A stretch of 64,000 nucleotides of DNA from Candidatus Corynebacterium faecigallinarum (GCA_019120175.1 DWVP01000024.1:372001-436000); one strand, 5' to 3'. Positions 8,634-18,633 are shown, counted from the first letter of the stretch. The notes: a model not told the origin generated them from the letters alone. Made by a program: numbers and translations.

Positions 8634-9515
8634 TCAGAAAGGTGCTGAGGTTCCCTTGACGTCCTCGAGATCCGGACGACGTGACTTGCCGAGCGCGGCG
8701 AGGAACTCGTCGAAGGTCCACAGCATGATCTCCTGGCCCTTCTCCTTGAGCTCCCGGGCACGCTTCTCCTTGCTGGTCACCGAGTTCCACTCGCCGATGA
8801 CCAGCAGGGTGGTCTTCTTGGTGACATTCTTGCCGACCGTGCCACCGGCCTCAGCGATCATGTCCCACACCTCACCCTTCTCATAGGGGGCGAAGTCGCC
8901 GGTGACGGTGACGTTCTGGCCGAAGACCGGGTTGTTGGCGTCGGCCTCGGCGTTCGGCTCCGGGATGGTGTCCGGGGTGGCGACCGCCCGCCAGTTTCCG
9001 CGCTTGGGGGCGGGCTTGTCCTCGACGGCGAACAGGGCGTCCTGCTCGACGGGGGCGGCGTTGCCGGTGAGGGGTTTGCCGGACGCGCTGGCGGCGGCGG
9101 ACGAGTTTGTCTTGTCGGTGCCGGCATCGGCCGGGGTCTCAGCGCTGTCCGCGTGGTCCGGGGTGACGGTGATGTCGTCCAGCGGGTATCCGGCCTGGAG
9201 GTTCACCAGTGTCTGGTGGACCGCGGAATACTCCGTGTCCTGGCCCGGGGCGAAGACGACGATATTCGCCGCCCCGCGAGTCGCCGGGAAACCCCGTACC
9301 GGACGCTCGACGGATCCCTCCGGGGCATCGGCGAGACTGAACTGGATCCAGCCCGGCGAGGTCGGCGTGGGGGACTGGTGGTACCAGCCACGCAGCTGCT
9401 CGGCGGGCACCTCCAGCACCGCAGGCAGCAGGTTCTGGGCCATGGCCCCGCGGCGGACCGTGACCCTGGCGGTGGTGATCTCGACGGTGGACCCGTGGGC
9501 GGTGACGCTGTTCAT
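8634..9515 (-). CDS. BRCT-domain protein
   Basis: A 293-residue protein. Residues 1-120 form an uncharacterised domain (GWYHQSPTPTSPGW, VVFAPGQDTEYS), a low-complexity Ala/Ser/Thr-rich linker follows, and residues about 198-280 form a BRCT domain: VTVTGDFAPYEKGEVWDMIAE, GGTVGKNVTKKTTLLVIGE and the closing WTFDEFLAAL. BRCT domains bind DNA ends or phosphopeptides and in bacteria are best known in NAD-dependent DNA ligase; here there is no ligase core. It starts 8 bases after a TAGGAT box that overlaps the TetR stop codon, and it is first in a leftward run with the unknown protein and the alarmone synthetase. Confidence 0.8.
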   Translation of the reverse strand: MNSVTAHGSTVEITTARVTVRRGAMAQNLLPAVLEVPAEQLRGWYHQSPTPTSPGWIQFSLADAPEGSVERPVRGFPATRGAANIVVFAPGQDTEYSAVHQTLVNLQAGYPLDDITVTPDHADSAETPADAGTDKTNSSAAASASGKPLTGNAAPVEQDALFAVEDKPAPKRGNWRAVATPDTIPEPNAEADANNPVFGQNVTVTGDFAPYEKGEVWDMIAEAGGTVGKNVTKKTTLLVIGEWNSVTSKEKRARELKEKGQEIMLWTFDEFLAALGKSRRPDLEDVKGTSAPF

Positions 9516-9523
9516 AATCCCCG

Positions 9524-9529
9524 ATCCTA
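9524..9529 (-). promoter_or_regulatory. -10 box TAGGAT overlapping the TetR stop codon
   Basis: TAGGAT on the minus strand is 8 bases before the BRCT gene ATG. Its TAG is the stop codon of the upstream TetR gene. Confidence 0.5.
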
Positions 9530-10087
9530 GCCGGTGGGCTCGGTCGGGATTCCACCCAGCACGAGATCCACACCCGCCATCACGTGTGCCACCGGGCGGG
9601 GCTCAGCACCGGCGGCGACGGCGGTCTGCAGGTCGGTGGCCGCCCCCAGCAGGTAGCGGGTCAGCACCCAGCCGGCCAGCCCGGCGTCCGGAGCGTCCTG
9701 CAGTGCGGCGGTGAGCCGCTCGGCGGGATCCACCGTGGCGGTGCCGGACGCTAGTGCGGCCGAGACGATCTCGGCACCGTCGCGGGTGGACAGCAGCCGG
9801 TCCAGCAGGGTCGCCGCGACGGCGTGGGCGACGGTGCGCCAATCGGCAATGTCCGAGGTTGGTGCCGCTTCGGCGGCGTCGTCCCCCGCCCCGTCCTCAC
9901 CGAGGATCCGGTCGCTGATGCCGCCGAGGAGCTCCTGCTTATTGGGGAAATGCCAGTACAGGGCACCAGGGGCGACGTCCAGGTGCCGGGCGAGCCGACG
10001 CATCGTCAGGTCGCCGAGGCCGTATTCGTCGAGGATCTCGAACGCCGCGGTGAGGATACGTTCCCGGTTCAGATGTGCAGTGACCAC
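9527..10087 (-). CDS. TetR-family transcriptional regulator
   Basis: A 186-residue repressor-type protein. The N-terminal helix-turn-helix is clear: RERILTAAFEILDEYGLGDLTMRRLARHLDVAPGALYWHFPNKQELL, typical TetR_N. The C-terminal ligand domain resembles the TetR_C class (many Ala/Leu helices). A TTG at 10096 is possible but abuts the -10 box TACACT (10097-10102); the GTG at 10087 lies 9 bases from it, so I prefer GTG. It is divergent from the lipoprotein gene at 10181, which is an obvious candidate target together with itself. Confidence 0.88.
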   Translation of the reverse strand: MVTAHLNRERILTAAFEILDEYGLGDLTMRRLARHLDVAPGALYWHFPNKQELLGGISDRILGEDGAGDDAAEAAPTSDIADWRTVAHAVAATLLDRLLSTRDGAEIVSAALASGTATVDPAERLTAALQDAPDAGLAGWVLTRYLLGAATDLQTAVAAGAEPRPVAHVMAGVDLVLGGIPTEPTG

Positions 10088-10096
10088 GGTGCTCAA

Positions 10097-10102
10097 GTGT
10101 AC
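10097..10102 (-). promoter_or_regulatory. -10 box TACACT of the TetR gene
   Basis: TACACT matches TANANT and lies 9 bases before GTG 10087 on the minus strand, in the divergent region between the TetR gene and the lipoprotein gene. Confidence 0.45.
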
Positions 10103-10180
10103 GTGCTGCTGCTAACGTGGACGGGCCACGAAACGATGTAGTGTCGTAACGTCTACCGTCCGACCAGAAGGGAACCATCA

Positions 10181-10837
10181 ATGACTCGACGTGGGAACGC
10201 TAGGGGTGTTCGCCGGGCAGCACTGGCCGCCATGATGGTCAGCGCGCTCGGACTCGCCGCCTGCGGGTCGGACTCCGACGGGGACGTGGAAACCACCTCG
10301 GCCTCGGCGACAACGGGGCACACGACGACCAGCACCACGCAGAGCGAGGAGTCGGAGACCCCGTCGGCCAGCGAGTCCGCCCCGGAAACTGAGCCGGAGA
10401 CTCCCGAGGATCAGGACCCTGAGCAGGACCCAGAGGCCCAGCGCGAGGACGAGCCGGAGCAGCGTAGCGCCCCCGCCGCATCCGAGGGCGACGCCGCGCA
10501 GATCCGCGCGGTCTCCGAGGGGTTGGCCGGTGACCGTCCGTACGCCGACTACATGCAGTACGTCTACGACAACACCTGCACCGCCGACATCGACCGCCTG
10601 GGTGGACGCGACTCCTACCGCGAGCAGATCGGTGAGGCACGCAAGGAGAACGAAATGTGGAGCGAGGTCGCCGGCGGTCAGGGCAACATCCCCGACGTCC
10701 ACGGCGTCAACGACATTCAGGTCCAGGGTGACCGGGCGACGGCGAACGTCGACCGTACTCTCGGCGGCAACCGAAAGACCGAGCTGGTGACCTACGTGCG
10801 TGAGGATGGCGCCTGGAAGACCTGCGCCAGCGCATGA
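10181..10837 (+). CDS. Secreted lipoprotein with acidic linker
   Basis: A 218-residue protein with a twin-Arg-rich basic start, a hydrophobic stretch and the lipobox LAAC with Cys28, so it should be lipidated by Lgt (encoded in this window) and anchored outside the membrane. Residues 30-100 are an acidic Pro/Glu/Ser linker. The last 115 residues form a small domain with two cysteines (DNTCTADI and the final KTCASA) that could form a disulfide, and it looks like an NTF2/DUF4878-type fold. RBS AAGGGAACC precedes the ATG. Its TGA overlaps the next start (ATGA at 10834). Function unknown. Confidence 0.8.
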   Translation: MTRRGNARGVRRAALAAMMVSALGLAACGSDSDGDVETTSASATTGHTTTSTTQSEESETPSASESAPETEPETPEDQDPEQDPEAQREDEPEQRSAPAASEGDAAQIRAVSEGLAGDRPYADYMQYVYDNTCTADIDRLGGRDSYREQIGEARKENEMWSEVAGGQGNIPDVHGVNDIQVQGDRATANVDRTLGGNRKTELVTYVREDGAWKTCASA

Positions 10838-11334
10838 CATCCCCCGTCCTGAACCAGGCGGCCAAGACCGTCACCGTCTTCCTCGTGGTCTTCGGCGTCG
10901 CCGGGGCTCTGTGGGGGTGGTGGCGTCCGGCGGTGACCGCGGTGGTCTCCGACCGCGGTGGCGTGGTGGTCGACCCGTCCAGCACCGGTGCGCCGTTCGA
11001 GGCCTTCGCCGTCTACGCCGTGGTGACCGGACTGCTCGGTGGGTTGCTCGGTGCCTGGGCCTTCTGGCGCACCCCAGCGCTGCGCGGCCCGGTCGCGATG
11101 CTGGTGGTCATCGCCCTGGCCCTGGTCGGGTCGGCGGTGTTCCTGCTCCTCGGGAACTCCCTGGCCGACGCGATCGGCGGCGACAGTGTCGAGGGGGACG
11201 TGTCCCCGGGGGACAATCTGTCGATCATGGCGCACATCTCCGGTGCCATCGGCTACCTGGCTGCACCGGCGGCCGCGGCAATCACCTACTGGGCGTGCGC
11301 ACTCTTCTCCCCGGACGAGGCGTTCAGCCGATAG
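10834..11334 (+). CDS. DUF2567-like membrane protein
   Basis: A 166-residue protein with four hydrophobic helices at about 10-29, 57-80, 88-107 and 134-158 and an exported loop with GGVVVDPSSTGAPF. The pattern fits DUF2567, small membrane proteins that I recall lying near hisD in mycobacteria and corynebacteria. Translation is coupled to the lipoprotein gene through an ATGA overlap, so the two may work together at the membrane. It converges on the helical-repeat gene with 4 bases between stop codons. Confidence 0.75.
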   Translation: MTSPVLNQAAKTVTVFLVVFGVAGALWGWWRPAVTAVVSDRGGVVVDPSSTGAPFEAFAVYAVVTGLLGGLLGAWAFWRTPALRGPVAMLVVIALALVGSAVFLLLGNSLADAIGGDSVEGDVSPGDNLSIMAHISGAIGYLAAPAAAAITYWACALFSPDEAFSR

Positions 11335-11338
11335 CCGG

Positions 11339-12982
11339 CTAATTGCCCCGCAGGTGCCGCAGCTCGTGGTACGCCTGCCACGCCGGGCTCCCGGAGGCAC
11401 CGACATCACCGACATCACCGTCGGTCTCCTCGGGAACTTCCTCGGGCACCAGCAGCAGCTCGCCGTGGGCACGGTCCAGGGCGATGTCGCAGCGGGTGTC
11501 CTCGCCACGCTCCAGGTGCAGGGACGCCGCAGCCACCCAGTTCAGCGCGGCACTGCTGTGATCCTGGGCATCGGTGAAGGACTGGGCGGCCCGGGTGGCG
11601 TACTCCAGGGCCAGGTCCTCGCGACCGGCCTCCTCCCAGATCGTCGACATGTCCTCGTTCCAGTCGCCGAGGTGCCAGCTGAGCATCGGTTCGTCCTGCG
11701 CCCGTTCGGCGTCCTCCAGGATCACCCGCGCGCGCTCCATCAGTTCGATCGCCCGGGAGGTGGCCTCGGCGTTGAGCTGTTCCCGGGCGGCGGTGCGCAG
11801 CGACTGCGAGGCAGCCAGTGGACGGCCCAGCTCCAGGTAGAGCACGCAGCTGCGCTCCAGCAGGGCGGCGGTGCCGACATGGTCACCGGCGGAGGACGCC
11901 GCGACAGAGGCCATGGTCAGACATGCCAGCGTCCGCTCGGCGTCGGGGGTGAGCATCGACCAGTCGGCGGTGGCCTCTGCCAACCGGCGGGCCTCGTCGA
12001 GGTTCCCGACCCCGAGGGCGGCCCGGGCCCGTACCGCCTGCAGGTTCAGCAGCGCCGGTGACACCGGGGCGCCGGTGCATGCCTCGTCATAACGGCAGGC
12101 CAGGTCGTAGGCGGCGGTGTAGTCACCCTCGGCGTTGAGGAGCTGGCAGGCCTGCTCCGCCCGGTGGACACCCTCCAGCGGGGCGCCGAGCTCCAGGGCG
12201 ATCTCTGCACAGGTCCGCCAGTGCTCCAGCACCGAATCATTGTCCTCGGCGGTCAGCGCGAAGTAGCCCATCAGGTCGTGGGCCTCGTAGCGGGTGGTCG
12301 GGGACTCGGCATCGAGGAGGGCGACGACGAGTTCCTTCGCCGCGGCGATCTCGCCGTCGGCGTGGAGCTGCTGGGCCCGGGTCAGGATCCGGTCGTTGGT
12401 CGCCGAGGAGGTGGACGGGGCGGTGAACTTCTCGGCGAGCGTCCGGAAGGTCTCCCGCAGCGGGGACTCCAGTGAGGTCGCACAGGTCAGTCCACCCATC
12501 GCCGCCAACGACAGGCACATCGACTCATGGCGGGTGAGGGATTCACCGGTAGTGGCCCCAGCAGGGGAGTAGGTGCGCAGGGCGTCCCGCAGGTCGGCCA
12601 GCAGGGCCTCGGAGGGGGCCAAGGACTCCAACGGGGCGTTGTCGGACTCCACGACCATCGCCACGAGGCACAATGCCGAGGATGCCAGCACAGCTGAGGC
12701 ATGGTCGCCGGTCTCGGTGGCACGAGACCGCCAGGCGTGGACCGCCTCGGCGGCCTCGGCGTGCAGCTCCAGGCGGTCGGCTACCGCGGCACGCAGCACA
12801 TGGAACTCGGTGACCAGGTGGGCCGGAGTGCCTTCAGTGCCCTCAGTGACCTCCGGGGCCTCGTCCACCCAGTGCCGCGTACCGAACTCACTGGTCAGCC
12901 GCCAGGCCGTGGTGTGGTCGCCGGCCGTGGCAGCGTCGGCAGACGCCTGCAGCAGTTCGGCGAGAGACAACTGTGATGCCAC
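11339..12982 (-). CDS. Helical-repeat (TPR-like) protein of unknown function
   Basis: A 547-residue, nearly all-helical protein rich in Ala, Leu and Glu. It has recurring units of about 34-40 residues ending in patterns such as ALGVGNLDEARRLAEATADW and ALEYATRAAQSFTDAQDHSS, as in tetratricopeptide scaffolds. It has no signal peptide or membrane helix, so it is cytoplasmic. The start is GTG at 12982 with a GGAGGG ribosome site. It is divergent from hisD with 85 bases between starts. A protein-interaction role is likely from the fold; the partner is unknown. Confidence 0.75.
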   Translation of the reverse strand: MASQLSLAELLQASADAATAGDHTTAWRLTSEFGTRHWVDEAPEVTEGTEGTPAHLVTEFHVLRAAVADRLELHAEAAEAVHAWRSRATETGDHASAVLASSALCLVAMVVESDNAPLESLAPSEALLADLRDALRTYSPAGATTGESLTRHESMCLSLAAMGGLTCATSLESPLRETFRTLAEKFTAPSTSSATNDRILTRAQQLHADGEIAAAKELVVALLDAESPTTRYEAHDLMGYFALTAEDNDSVLEHWRTCAEIALELGAPLEGVHRAEQACQLLNAEGDYTAAYDLACRYDEACTGAPVSPALLNLQAVRARAALGVGNLDEARRLAEATADWSMLTPDAERTLACLTMASVAASSAGDHVGTAALLERSCVLYLELGRPLAASQSLRTAAREQLNAEATSRAIELMERARVILEDAERAQDEPMLSWHLGDWNEDMSTIWEEAGREDLALEYATRAAQSFTDAQDHSSAALNWVAAASLHLERGEDTRCDIALDRAHGELLLVPEEVPEETDGDVGDVGASGSPAWQAYHELRHLRGN

Positions 12983-13019
12983 GGGAGACCCTCCGTCCTT
13001 TCTTCAGTCCTGTACTGGC

Positions 13020-13025
13020 TAGAAT
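13020..13025 (+). promoter_or_regulatory. -10 box TAGAAT upstream of hisD
   Basis: TAGAAT lies 42 bases before the hisD ATG. Unlike most promoters here it leaves room for a short 5' leader with a GGAG ribosome site near 13050. Confidence 0.5.
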
Positions 13026-13067
13026 CAGTTAACGATACCCGACGACCCCTGGAGAAGATCACCCGCC

Positions 13068-14402
13068 ATGCTCTCGCGCCTGGACCTGAGGGGACAGACC
13101 CTCACGACCGCCGAACTCCGCCGCATCCTGCCCCGTGGAGGAACGGACATCGACCATGTCCTCGGGGCGGTGACCCCGGTGGTCGAGGCGGTGCGCAACC
13201 GCGGTGCCGAGGCAGCCCTGGAATATGGCGAGAACTTCGATTCTGTGCGTCCGGACTCCGTCCGCGTGCCCGCCGAGGTCATCGAAGCCGCGGCCCGCGA
13301 CCTGGACCCGAAGATCACCGAGGCGATCACCGACGCGATCTCCCGGGTGCGCACCTTCCACGCCACCCAGGTCCCGCAGAACGCCTCTGTCGAGGTCGCA
13401 CCCGGCGGCACCGTGTCCGAGCGGTGGATCCCGGTGAACCGGGTGGGTCTGTACGTGCCCGGCGGTAAGGCCGTCTACCCCTCCTCGGTGATCATGAACG
13501 TCGTGCCCGCCCAGGAGGCCGGTGTCGGCTCGCTGGTGGTCAGTTCCCCGCCGCAGGCCGACTTCGGCGGCTGGCCGCACCCCACCATCCTCGCCGCCTG
13601 CTCCCTGCTCGGTGTCGACGAGGTCTGGGCCGTCGGTGGCGCCCAGGCCGTGGCCCTGATGGCTTACGGCGACAGCGGTGACGGCAGCGAGCAGGCCACC
13701 CTCGAGCCGGTCGACATGATCACCGGCCCGGGCAACATCTACGTCACCGCCGCCAAGCGACTGTGCCGCTCGGTGGTCGGCATCGACTCCGAGGCCGGCC
13801 CCACCGAGATCGCCGTGCTCGCCGACGAGACCGCCGATGCCGTGGCCGTGGCCTACGACCTGATCAGCCAGGCCGAGCACGACCCGATGGCCGCCTCGGT
13901 ACTGATCACCGACTCCGCCGAGCTCGCCGATGCCGTCGAGCGGGAGGTCGCCGAGCGCTACCAGGTGACCATGAACTCCGACCGGGTGGCCGAAGCGCTC
14001 ACCGGCGAGCAGTCCGCGATCATCCTCACCGACGACCTTGACGGGGCTGTCCGCGTCGCCGACGCCTACGCCGCCGAGCACCTCGAGGTGCAGACCGCAG
14101 ACTCCGCCAAGGTGGCCGCCCGCATCACCAACGCCGGCGCCATCTTCGTCGGCCACTACTCACCGGTGCCGCTGGGCGACTACGCCGCCGGCTCCAACCA
14201 CGTGCTGCCGACCTCCGGCACAGCCCGACACTCCTCAGGCCTGTCCACCCACACCTTTCTCAAGCACGTCGACGTCATCAACTACGACCGTAACGCCCTG
14301 AAGGATGTCGCCGACACGGTTATCGCCCTGGCCGACGCCGAACGCCTGCCCGCCCACGGCGAGGCAGTGAAGGCCCGATTCGAGAACGGAGACCAGCAGT
14401 GA
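13068..14402 (+). CDS. hisD: Histidinol dehydrogenase HisD
   Basis: The 444-residue zinc enzyme that oxidises L-histidinol to histidine in two NAD-dependent steps, the end of histidine synthesis. Family signatures are plain: [74 protein letters not shown] and the C-terminal [19 protein letters not shown] with catalytic histidines. Length is normal. It is first of hisD-hisC-hisB-MFS; its TGA overlaps the hisC GTG (GTGA). The run begins after a TAGAAT box. Confidence 0.97.
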   Translation: MLSRLDLRGQTLTTAELRRILPRGGTDIDHVLGAVTPVVEAVRNRGAEAALEYGENFDSVRPDSVRVPAEVIEAAARDLDPKITEAITDAISRVRTFHATQVPQNASVEVAPGGTVSERWIPVNRVGLYVPGGKAVYPSSVIMNVVPAQEAGVGSLVVSSPPQADFGGWPHPTILAACSLLGVDEVWAVGGAQAVALMAYGDSGDGSEQATLEPVDMITGPGNIYVTAAKRLCRSVVGIDSEAGPTEIAVLADETADAVAVAYDLISQAEHDPMAASVLITDSAELADAVEREVAERYQVTMNSDRVAEALTGEQSAIILTDDLDGAVRVADAYAAEHLEVQTADSAKVAARITNAGAIFVGHYSPVPLGDYAAGSNHVLPTSGTARHSSGLSTHTFLKHVDVINYDRNALKDVADTVIALADAERLPAHGEAVKARFENGDQQ

Positions 14403-15535
14403 CAGAGCAGAACGACCTGACCCTGGCCGACCTGCCGTTGCGTCCTGAACTGCAGGGCAAGTCCGCCTACGGTGCCCCGCAGCTCACCGTCACCAACCAG
14501 CTCAACACCAACGAGAACCCCTACCCGCCCAGTGAGGGGCTCGTCGAGGACCTCGTCGTCGAGGTCCGGCGGCTGGGGGCCACCCTCAACCGCTACCCGG
14601 AGCGCGACAGCGTCGAGCTGCGCGATGAGCTGGCGTCCTACGTCTCCCGCCAGACCGGCGTCGAGGTCACCCGCGACAACGTCTGGGCGGCCAACGGCTC
14701 CAACGAGGTGCTCCAGCAGCTGTTGCAGGCCTTCGGCGGGCCGGGTCGCAGCGTACTCGGCTTCACCCCGAGCTACTCGATGCACCCGATCCTGGCGTCG
14801 GGCACCCAGACCGAGTTCATCGATGTGCCGCGTCTCTCCGGCGCCGGCGAGAACTTCGACATCGACATCGACGCCGCCGTCGCGGCGATCGGGGAGAAGC
14901 GTCCGAACATCGTCTTCGTCACCACCCCGAACAACCCCACCGGTGGGGTGACCACGGTGGACGACCTTCGCCGACTCATCGAGGCTGCCCGCGAGATCGG
15001 CGCCGTGGTGATCGTCGATGAGGCCTACGCCGAATTCTCCGACGAACCCAGCGCCACCCGGCTGCTCGCCGACTACCCGGCCACCCTGGTGGTCTCGCGC
15101 ACCATGTCCAAGGCTTTCGACTTCGCCGGAGGGCGCCTCGGCTACTTCGTGGCATCCCCGGCGTTCATCGAGGCGGTCATGCTGGTGCGCCTGCCGTACC
15201 ACCTGTCGACCCTGTCGCAGGCCGCCGCCACCGTCGCACTTCGCCACGCCGATGAGACGCTCGCGACCGTCGCCGTGCTGCGCTCCGAACGCATCCGGGT
15301 GGTCGCGGCGCTCGGCGACCTGGGATACGATGTGGTCCCGAGCGAGTCCAACTTCATCTTCTTCCGGGCACCTGCAAGCGCAGATGCTCACGAGACCTGG
15401 CAGAGGTTCCTCGACCTGGACGTCCTGATCCGGGACGTCGGCGTCCCCGGCCACCTGCGGATGACCGTGGGAACTCCGGCGGAGAACGACGCCTTCCTCG
15501 CTGCAGCAGACAAGATCATGGGAGAACACACGTGA
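14399..15535 (+). CDS. hisC: Histidinol-phosphate aminotransferase HisC
   Basis: A 378-residue fold-type I PLP enzyme converting imidazole acetol-phosphate and glutamate to histidinol-phosphate. Seen: [12 protein letters not shown] (substrate loop), [36 protein letters not shown] and the PLP-lysine motif [17 protein letters not shown]. Start is GTG overlapping the hisD stop by 4 bases, and its own TGA overlaps the hisB GTG the same way, so the three are translationally coupled. Confidence 0.96.
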   Translation: MTEQNDLTLADLPLRPELQGKSAYGAPQLTVTNQLNTNENPYPPSEGLVEDLVVEVRRLGATLNRYPERDSVELRDELASYVSRQTGVEVTRDNVWAANGSNEVLQQLLQAFGGPGRSVLGFTPSYSMHPILASGTQTEFIDVPRLSGAGENFDIDIDAAVAAIGEKRPNIVFVTTPNNPTGGVTTVDDLRRLIEAAREIGAVVIVDEAYAEFSDEPSATRLLADYPATLVVSRTMSKAFDFAGGRLGYFVASPAFIEAVMLVRLPYHLSTLSQAAATVALRHADETLATVAVLRSERIRVVAALGDLGYDVVPSESNFIFFRAPASADAHETWQRFLDLDVLIRDVGVPGHLRMTVGTPAENDAFLAAADKIMGEHT

Positions 15536-16134
15536 GCAACCGCGTAGCACGCATCGAGCGGGCGACCAAGGAGTCCTCGATCACCGTCGAGATCGATCTC
15601 GACGGCACAGGGACGACCGACATCGCCACCGGCCTGCCCTTCTTCGACCACATGCTCACCGCCTTCGGCTCCCACGGCTGCTTCGACCTGACCGTGCACG
15701 CCGAGGGTGACATCGAGGTCGACGCCCACCACACGGTGGAGGACACCGCCATCGTGCTCGGCCAGGCCATCGCCGAGGCACTCGGCGACAAGAAGGGCAT
15801 CCGGCGCTTCGCCGACTCCTACATCCCGATGGACGAGACCCTGGCCCAGGCCGTGGTGGACGTCTCGGGCCGTCCCTACTTCGTGGGCACCGGGGAGCCG
15901 GACACCATGCTGACCACCATCATCGGCGGCCACTACGCCACCGTGATCAACCAGCACTTCTTCGAGACGCTGGCGTACAACGCCCGCATCGCCCTGCACG
16001 TACGCTGCCTCTACGGCCGCGACCCGCACCACATCACCGAAGCCGAGTACAAGGCCGTCGCCCGTGCACTGCGCGCCGCCGTCGAATCTGATCCACGGGT
16101 GACGGGGGTGCCGTCCACCAAGGGGACTCTGTGA
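15532..16134 (+). CDS. hisB: Imidazoleglycerol-phosphate dehydratase HisB
   Basis: A 200-residue monofunctional dehydratase that turns imidazoleglycerol-phosphate into imidazole acetol-phosphate. The two HHxxED-type metal sites are visible: [16 protein letters not shown] in the first half and the [15 protein letters not shown] block near the end. It lacks the N-terminal histidinol-phosphatase domain of E. coli HisB, as usual in actinobacteria, so a separate phosphatase is needed. Start GTG overlaps hisC and its stop overlaps the MFS gene GTG. Confidence 0.96.
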   Translation: MSNRVARIERATKESSITVEIDLDGTGTTDIATGLPFFDHMLTAFGSHGCFDLTVHAEGDIEVDAHHTVEDTAIVLGQAIAEALGDKKGIRRFADSYIPMDETLAQAVVDVSGRPYFVGTGEPDTMLTTIIGGHYATVINQHFFETLAYNARIALHVRCLYGRDPHHITEAEYKAVARALRAAVESDPRVTGVPSTKGTL

Positions 16135-17414
16135 GCCCGACGGTGAATCAGTCCGACTCAGCCTTGGCGCTCCTCAAGGTCAAGGGCTTCCCCCTTGTCC
16201 TGCTGAGCACCTTCATGGCCTTCCTCGGTTGGTCGATGCTGCTCGCCGTGATCCCGGTGGACATGCTCGACGCCGGGTACGGGGAGACCCTCGCCGGCCT
16301 GGCGACCGGCGTCTTCATGCTCGCCACCGTCATCACCCAGGCCTTCGTGCCCAGGGTGCTCCGTGGACTCGGCTATGTGCCGGTCCTGGTCGGCGGTGCC
16401 CTGCTGCTCGGGGTGCCCTCGGTGCTGTACCTCATCGACGGTGGGTCGACGATGGTGCTGGCGGTCTCCGCGATCCGCGGCGTGGGATTCGGTGCCGTCA
16501 CCGTGGCCCAAGCAGCCCTGCTCGCTGAGCTGGTGCCACCGAAGAAACTGGGACGGGCGAACGCCTTCTTCGGCGCGGCGATCGGCCTGGCCGAGATCAT
16601 CGGTTTCAGTGTGGGGTTGCCGTTGTACAGCAGCGCCGGAAACGTCGTCTACATCATCGCCACCGTCTGCGGTCTGATCGGTGCGGTGGGCGCTACCGGA
16701 GTGCCCAAGCTCAAGGCGGCCGTTGCCTCGGTGGTGCGCACCGGAGATGCCGGGGGAGAGGTTCACGTCCCGCTGTGGAAGCTGGCGCTGGTCCCGGTGG
16801 TGGGGCTGTGTACCGCCGCGATGGGCTTCGGTGCCTTCTCCTCCTTCACCGCACCTTCGGTAGGGGAGATCGACCAGGGAGCGGCTGCGACACTGGCCGG
16901 GATCACTCTGGCGGTCATCGGCGCCGGTCAGATGCTGGGCCGGACGATCTCCGGGTGGTGGTCGGACCGGGTCGGCGAACCCGGGCATGTCGTCGTCTGG
17001 GCGTCCCTGTTCTGTGCCGGGGGAATGGCAGGGATGACCCTGCTTCTGCAGGTCAGACCAGAGGGGGCGGTCCTGGTTATGGCCGTCCTGGCCGTGGCCG
17101 CCGTCTTCGGCCTGGGCTTCGGCGCGGTGCAGTCCGAGACCCTGCTGATGATGTTCGCCCGCATGCCGAAGGAGCGGGTGTCCGAGGCGTCCGCGGTGTG
17201 GAACATGTCCTTCGACACCGGCACCGGTGCCGGTTCCTCCGTGCTGGGTGTCACGGCATCCTCCACCGGCTACGGCGGGGCGTTCCTCGTCGGCGCCGGG
17301 CTGGTCTCCATCGGCACCGTGACGCTGGCCGGCGACCGGGTGATGGGTAAGCACCGGGTGGCTGAACACGACAACATCCGGACCCGGTTGCGCCAGCTGC
17401 GTTCCGGACAGTGA
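16131..17414 (+). CDS. MFS transporter in the his operon
   Basis: A 427-residue major facilitator with about twelve hydrophobic helices and a central loop near residues 195-215. A conserved loop reads [16 protein letters not shown]. An MFS gene at this position is usual in corynebacterial his operons; substrate unknown, with export of an amino acid or pathway intermediate as a guess. Start GTG overlaps the hisB stop. It ends just before a large imperfect hairpin at 17464-17524, which separates it from the nuclease-like gene. Confidence 0.88.
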   Translation: MSPTVNQSDSALALLKVKGFPLVLLSTFMAFLGWSMLLAVIPVDMLDAGYGETLAGLATGVFMLATVITQAFVPRVLRGLGYVPVLVGGALLLGVPSVLYLIDGGSTMVLAVSAIRGVGFGAVTVAQAALLAELVPPKKLGRANAFFGAAIGLAEIIGFSVGLPLYSSAGNVVYIIATVCGLIGAVGATGVPKLKAAVASVVRTGDAGGEVHVPLWKLALVPVVGLCTAAMGFGAFSSFTAPSVGEIDQGAAATLAGITLAVIGAGQMLGRTISGWWSDRVGEPGHVVVWASLFCAGGMAGMTLLLQVRPEGAVLVMAVLAVAAVFGLGFGAVQSETLLMMFARMPKERVSEASAVWNMSFDTGTGAGSSVLGVTASSTGYGGAFLVGAGLVSIGTVTLAGDRVMGKHRVAEHDNIRTRLRQLRSGQ

Positions 17415-17463
17415 GTTGAGCAGGACGACCTGCGTTCTTCGGTCTGCGTTCAGCTGTCTTCGC

Positions 17464-17524
17464 TCTTCGGGTCTCACTTTTCGTGAATACGTGCCATCGA
17501 ATCGCGAAAAATGAGACCCGAAGA
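17464..17524. repeat. Large imperfect inverted repeat (hairpin) between the his MFS gene and the DUF559 gene
   Basis: The arms TCTTCGGGTCTCA (from 17464) and TGAGACCCGAAGA (to 17523) pair, and the pairing continues inward through TTTTCG and CGAAAA runs. This gives about 22 paired positions with two wobble or mismatch positions and a loop of roughly 15 bases. It may end transcription of the hisDCB-MFS unit. The sequence is unusually AT-rich inside the arms compared with the other GC-rich hairpins of this window. Confidence 0.7.
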
Positions 17525-17556
17525 ACAACCGAAGGACGGCCGGAGCCCAGACAACG

Positions 17557-17562
17557 TAGAAT
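17557..17562 (+). promoter_or_regulatory. -10 box TAGAAT of the DUF559-type gene
   Basis: TAGAAT lies 63 bases before the GTG at 17626, leaving a leader of some 55 bases with a GGGGGGAT ribosome site. The gene can therefore be expressed independently of the his operon. Confidence 0.4.
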
Positions 17563-17625
17563 CGGTCGCAACGACGCGACCAGGGGGCGCGTCCTGACAC
17601 AAAACCCGACTCCTCGGGGGGATCC

Positions 17626-18582
17626 GTGACTGACATCAGCGACCGCATGTACTGGCGCACCAGGGAACTGCGTGCGATCGGTATGACGACACAGGACATC
17701 GCGACGGCGGTGGCCGAGAAGAAGCTCCACCGCGTGGAGCGGGGACTGTACTGCCGAGAGGAACCGGACGATCGGAGGATCCTCCACATGCTGGCCTGGA
17801 ACTGTCCAGGGCTGCACTACGTAGGACCTACCGCCGCATTTCTCTGGGGGATCACCGCGATGCGCTGGCCGGCACTCGCGAAAGTTCCCCGGGGGAAGAG
17901 CACCAAAGGGGGCAGACTACTCACGATGACAGCCACTGCATCTTCACACGTGAGACTGGTCAACTCGGTCCCCGCAACGTCGGCGATCGAGACCGCGGTG
18001 CACTGCCCGGAGCTTGGTCGAGACAGACTCCGTCAGTTCCTGGCCAGGGCCTACAACGGGATCAGGGGATCAGAGCAGCTCGCAGCGGACCTGGCACAAC
18101 TTCCGCCACGCTACCGCGGTCCTGCGACCGACCTCATCGACGGATTGGTCGTCGGGACCGCCAGCGACCTGGAGGCGATGGCCCTGCGGGGAATCGTGAA
18201 AGCCCTGGACGGAGTGGATGTCACCATTCAGGTGAACACCATGGTCCTGGGCTACCGGTTCGACGTGGTCATCCCGGAGGCGAAGGTCTGCATCGAGATC
18301 GACAGTCGCCGGTACCATTCCTCACGGTCGGCGAAGCCGGAGGATTTCGTCAAGGACCGCTGGAAAGGCAACACCGTTGCGAGGTACGGGTGGACATTGC
18401 TGCGGTATCCGGAGGACAGCGTCCTGAACGAGATGGACGCCATCATCGAACAGGTGAGGGGCACCGTTGTGTTCAACCTGGAGAACCCCCGTTCCAGGAA
18501 GGAACGTGATGGGATGATCCCCACGGACCATCCGGTGTGGACGTGGCATTCCGGATTCCGGACGTTCAACCGCAGAGAGTGA
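17626..18582 (+). CDS. DUF559/VSR-like nuclease-fold protein with AbiEi-type N-terminus
   Basis: A 318-residue protein. The first 60 residues ([31 protein letters not shown]) resemble the winged helix of AbiEi-type antitoxins. Residues 210-290 resemble the DUF559/VSR PD-(D/E)xK fold: [22 protein letters not shown], then a lysine-rich helix ([20 protein letters not shown]) and LLRYPEDSV. The GTG start has a G-rich ribosome site. Composition is less GC-rich than the flanking his genes. It sits inside an otherwise continuous his operon, behind a hairpin and with its own -10 box. Actinobacteria carry many such orphan proteins of unknown role; nuclease activity is inferred only. Confidence 0.7.
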   Translation: MTDISDRMYWRTRELRAIGMTTQDIATAVAEKKLHRVERGLYCREEPDDRRILHMLAWNCPGLHYVGPTAAFLWGITAMRWPALAKVPRGKSTKGGRLLTMTATASSHVRLVNSVPATSAIETAVHCPELGRDRLRQFLARAYNGIRGSEQLAADLAQLPPRYRGPATDLIDGLVVGTASDLEAMALRGIVKALDGVDVTIQVNTMVLGYRFDVVIPEAKVCIEIDSRRYHSSRSAKPEDFVKDRWKGNTVARYGWTLLRYPEDSVLNEMDAIIEQVRGTVVFNLENPRSRKERDGMIPTDHPVWTWHSGFRTFNRRE

Positions 18583-18627
18583 ACGGGCCAGACGTACCCG
18601 ACGCAGTGCAACGACCCCGCGACCTAG

Positions 18628-18633
18628 TAGAAT
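18628..18633 (+). promoter_or_regulatory. -10 box TAGAAT of hisH
   Basis: TAGAAT is 8 bases before the hisH ATG, leaderless spacing. It would restart his transcription downstream of the inserted DUF559-type gene. Confidence 0.6.

Noticed and set aside
12983..13067. His attenuator or T-box before hisD
   Set aside because: The leader after the TAGAAT box is about 40 bases, with no His-rich peptide and no T-box or hairpin signature.
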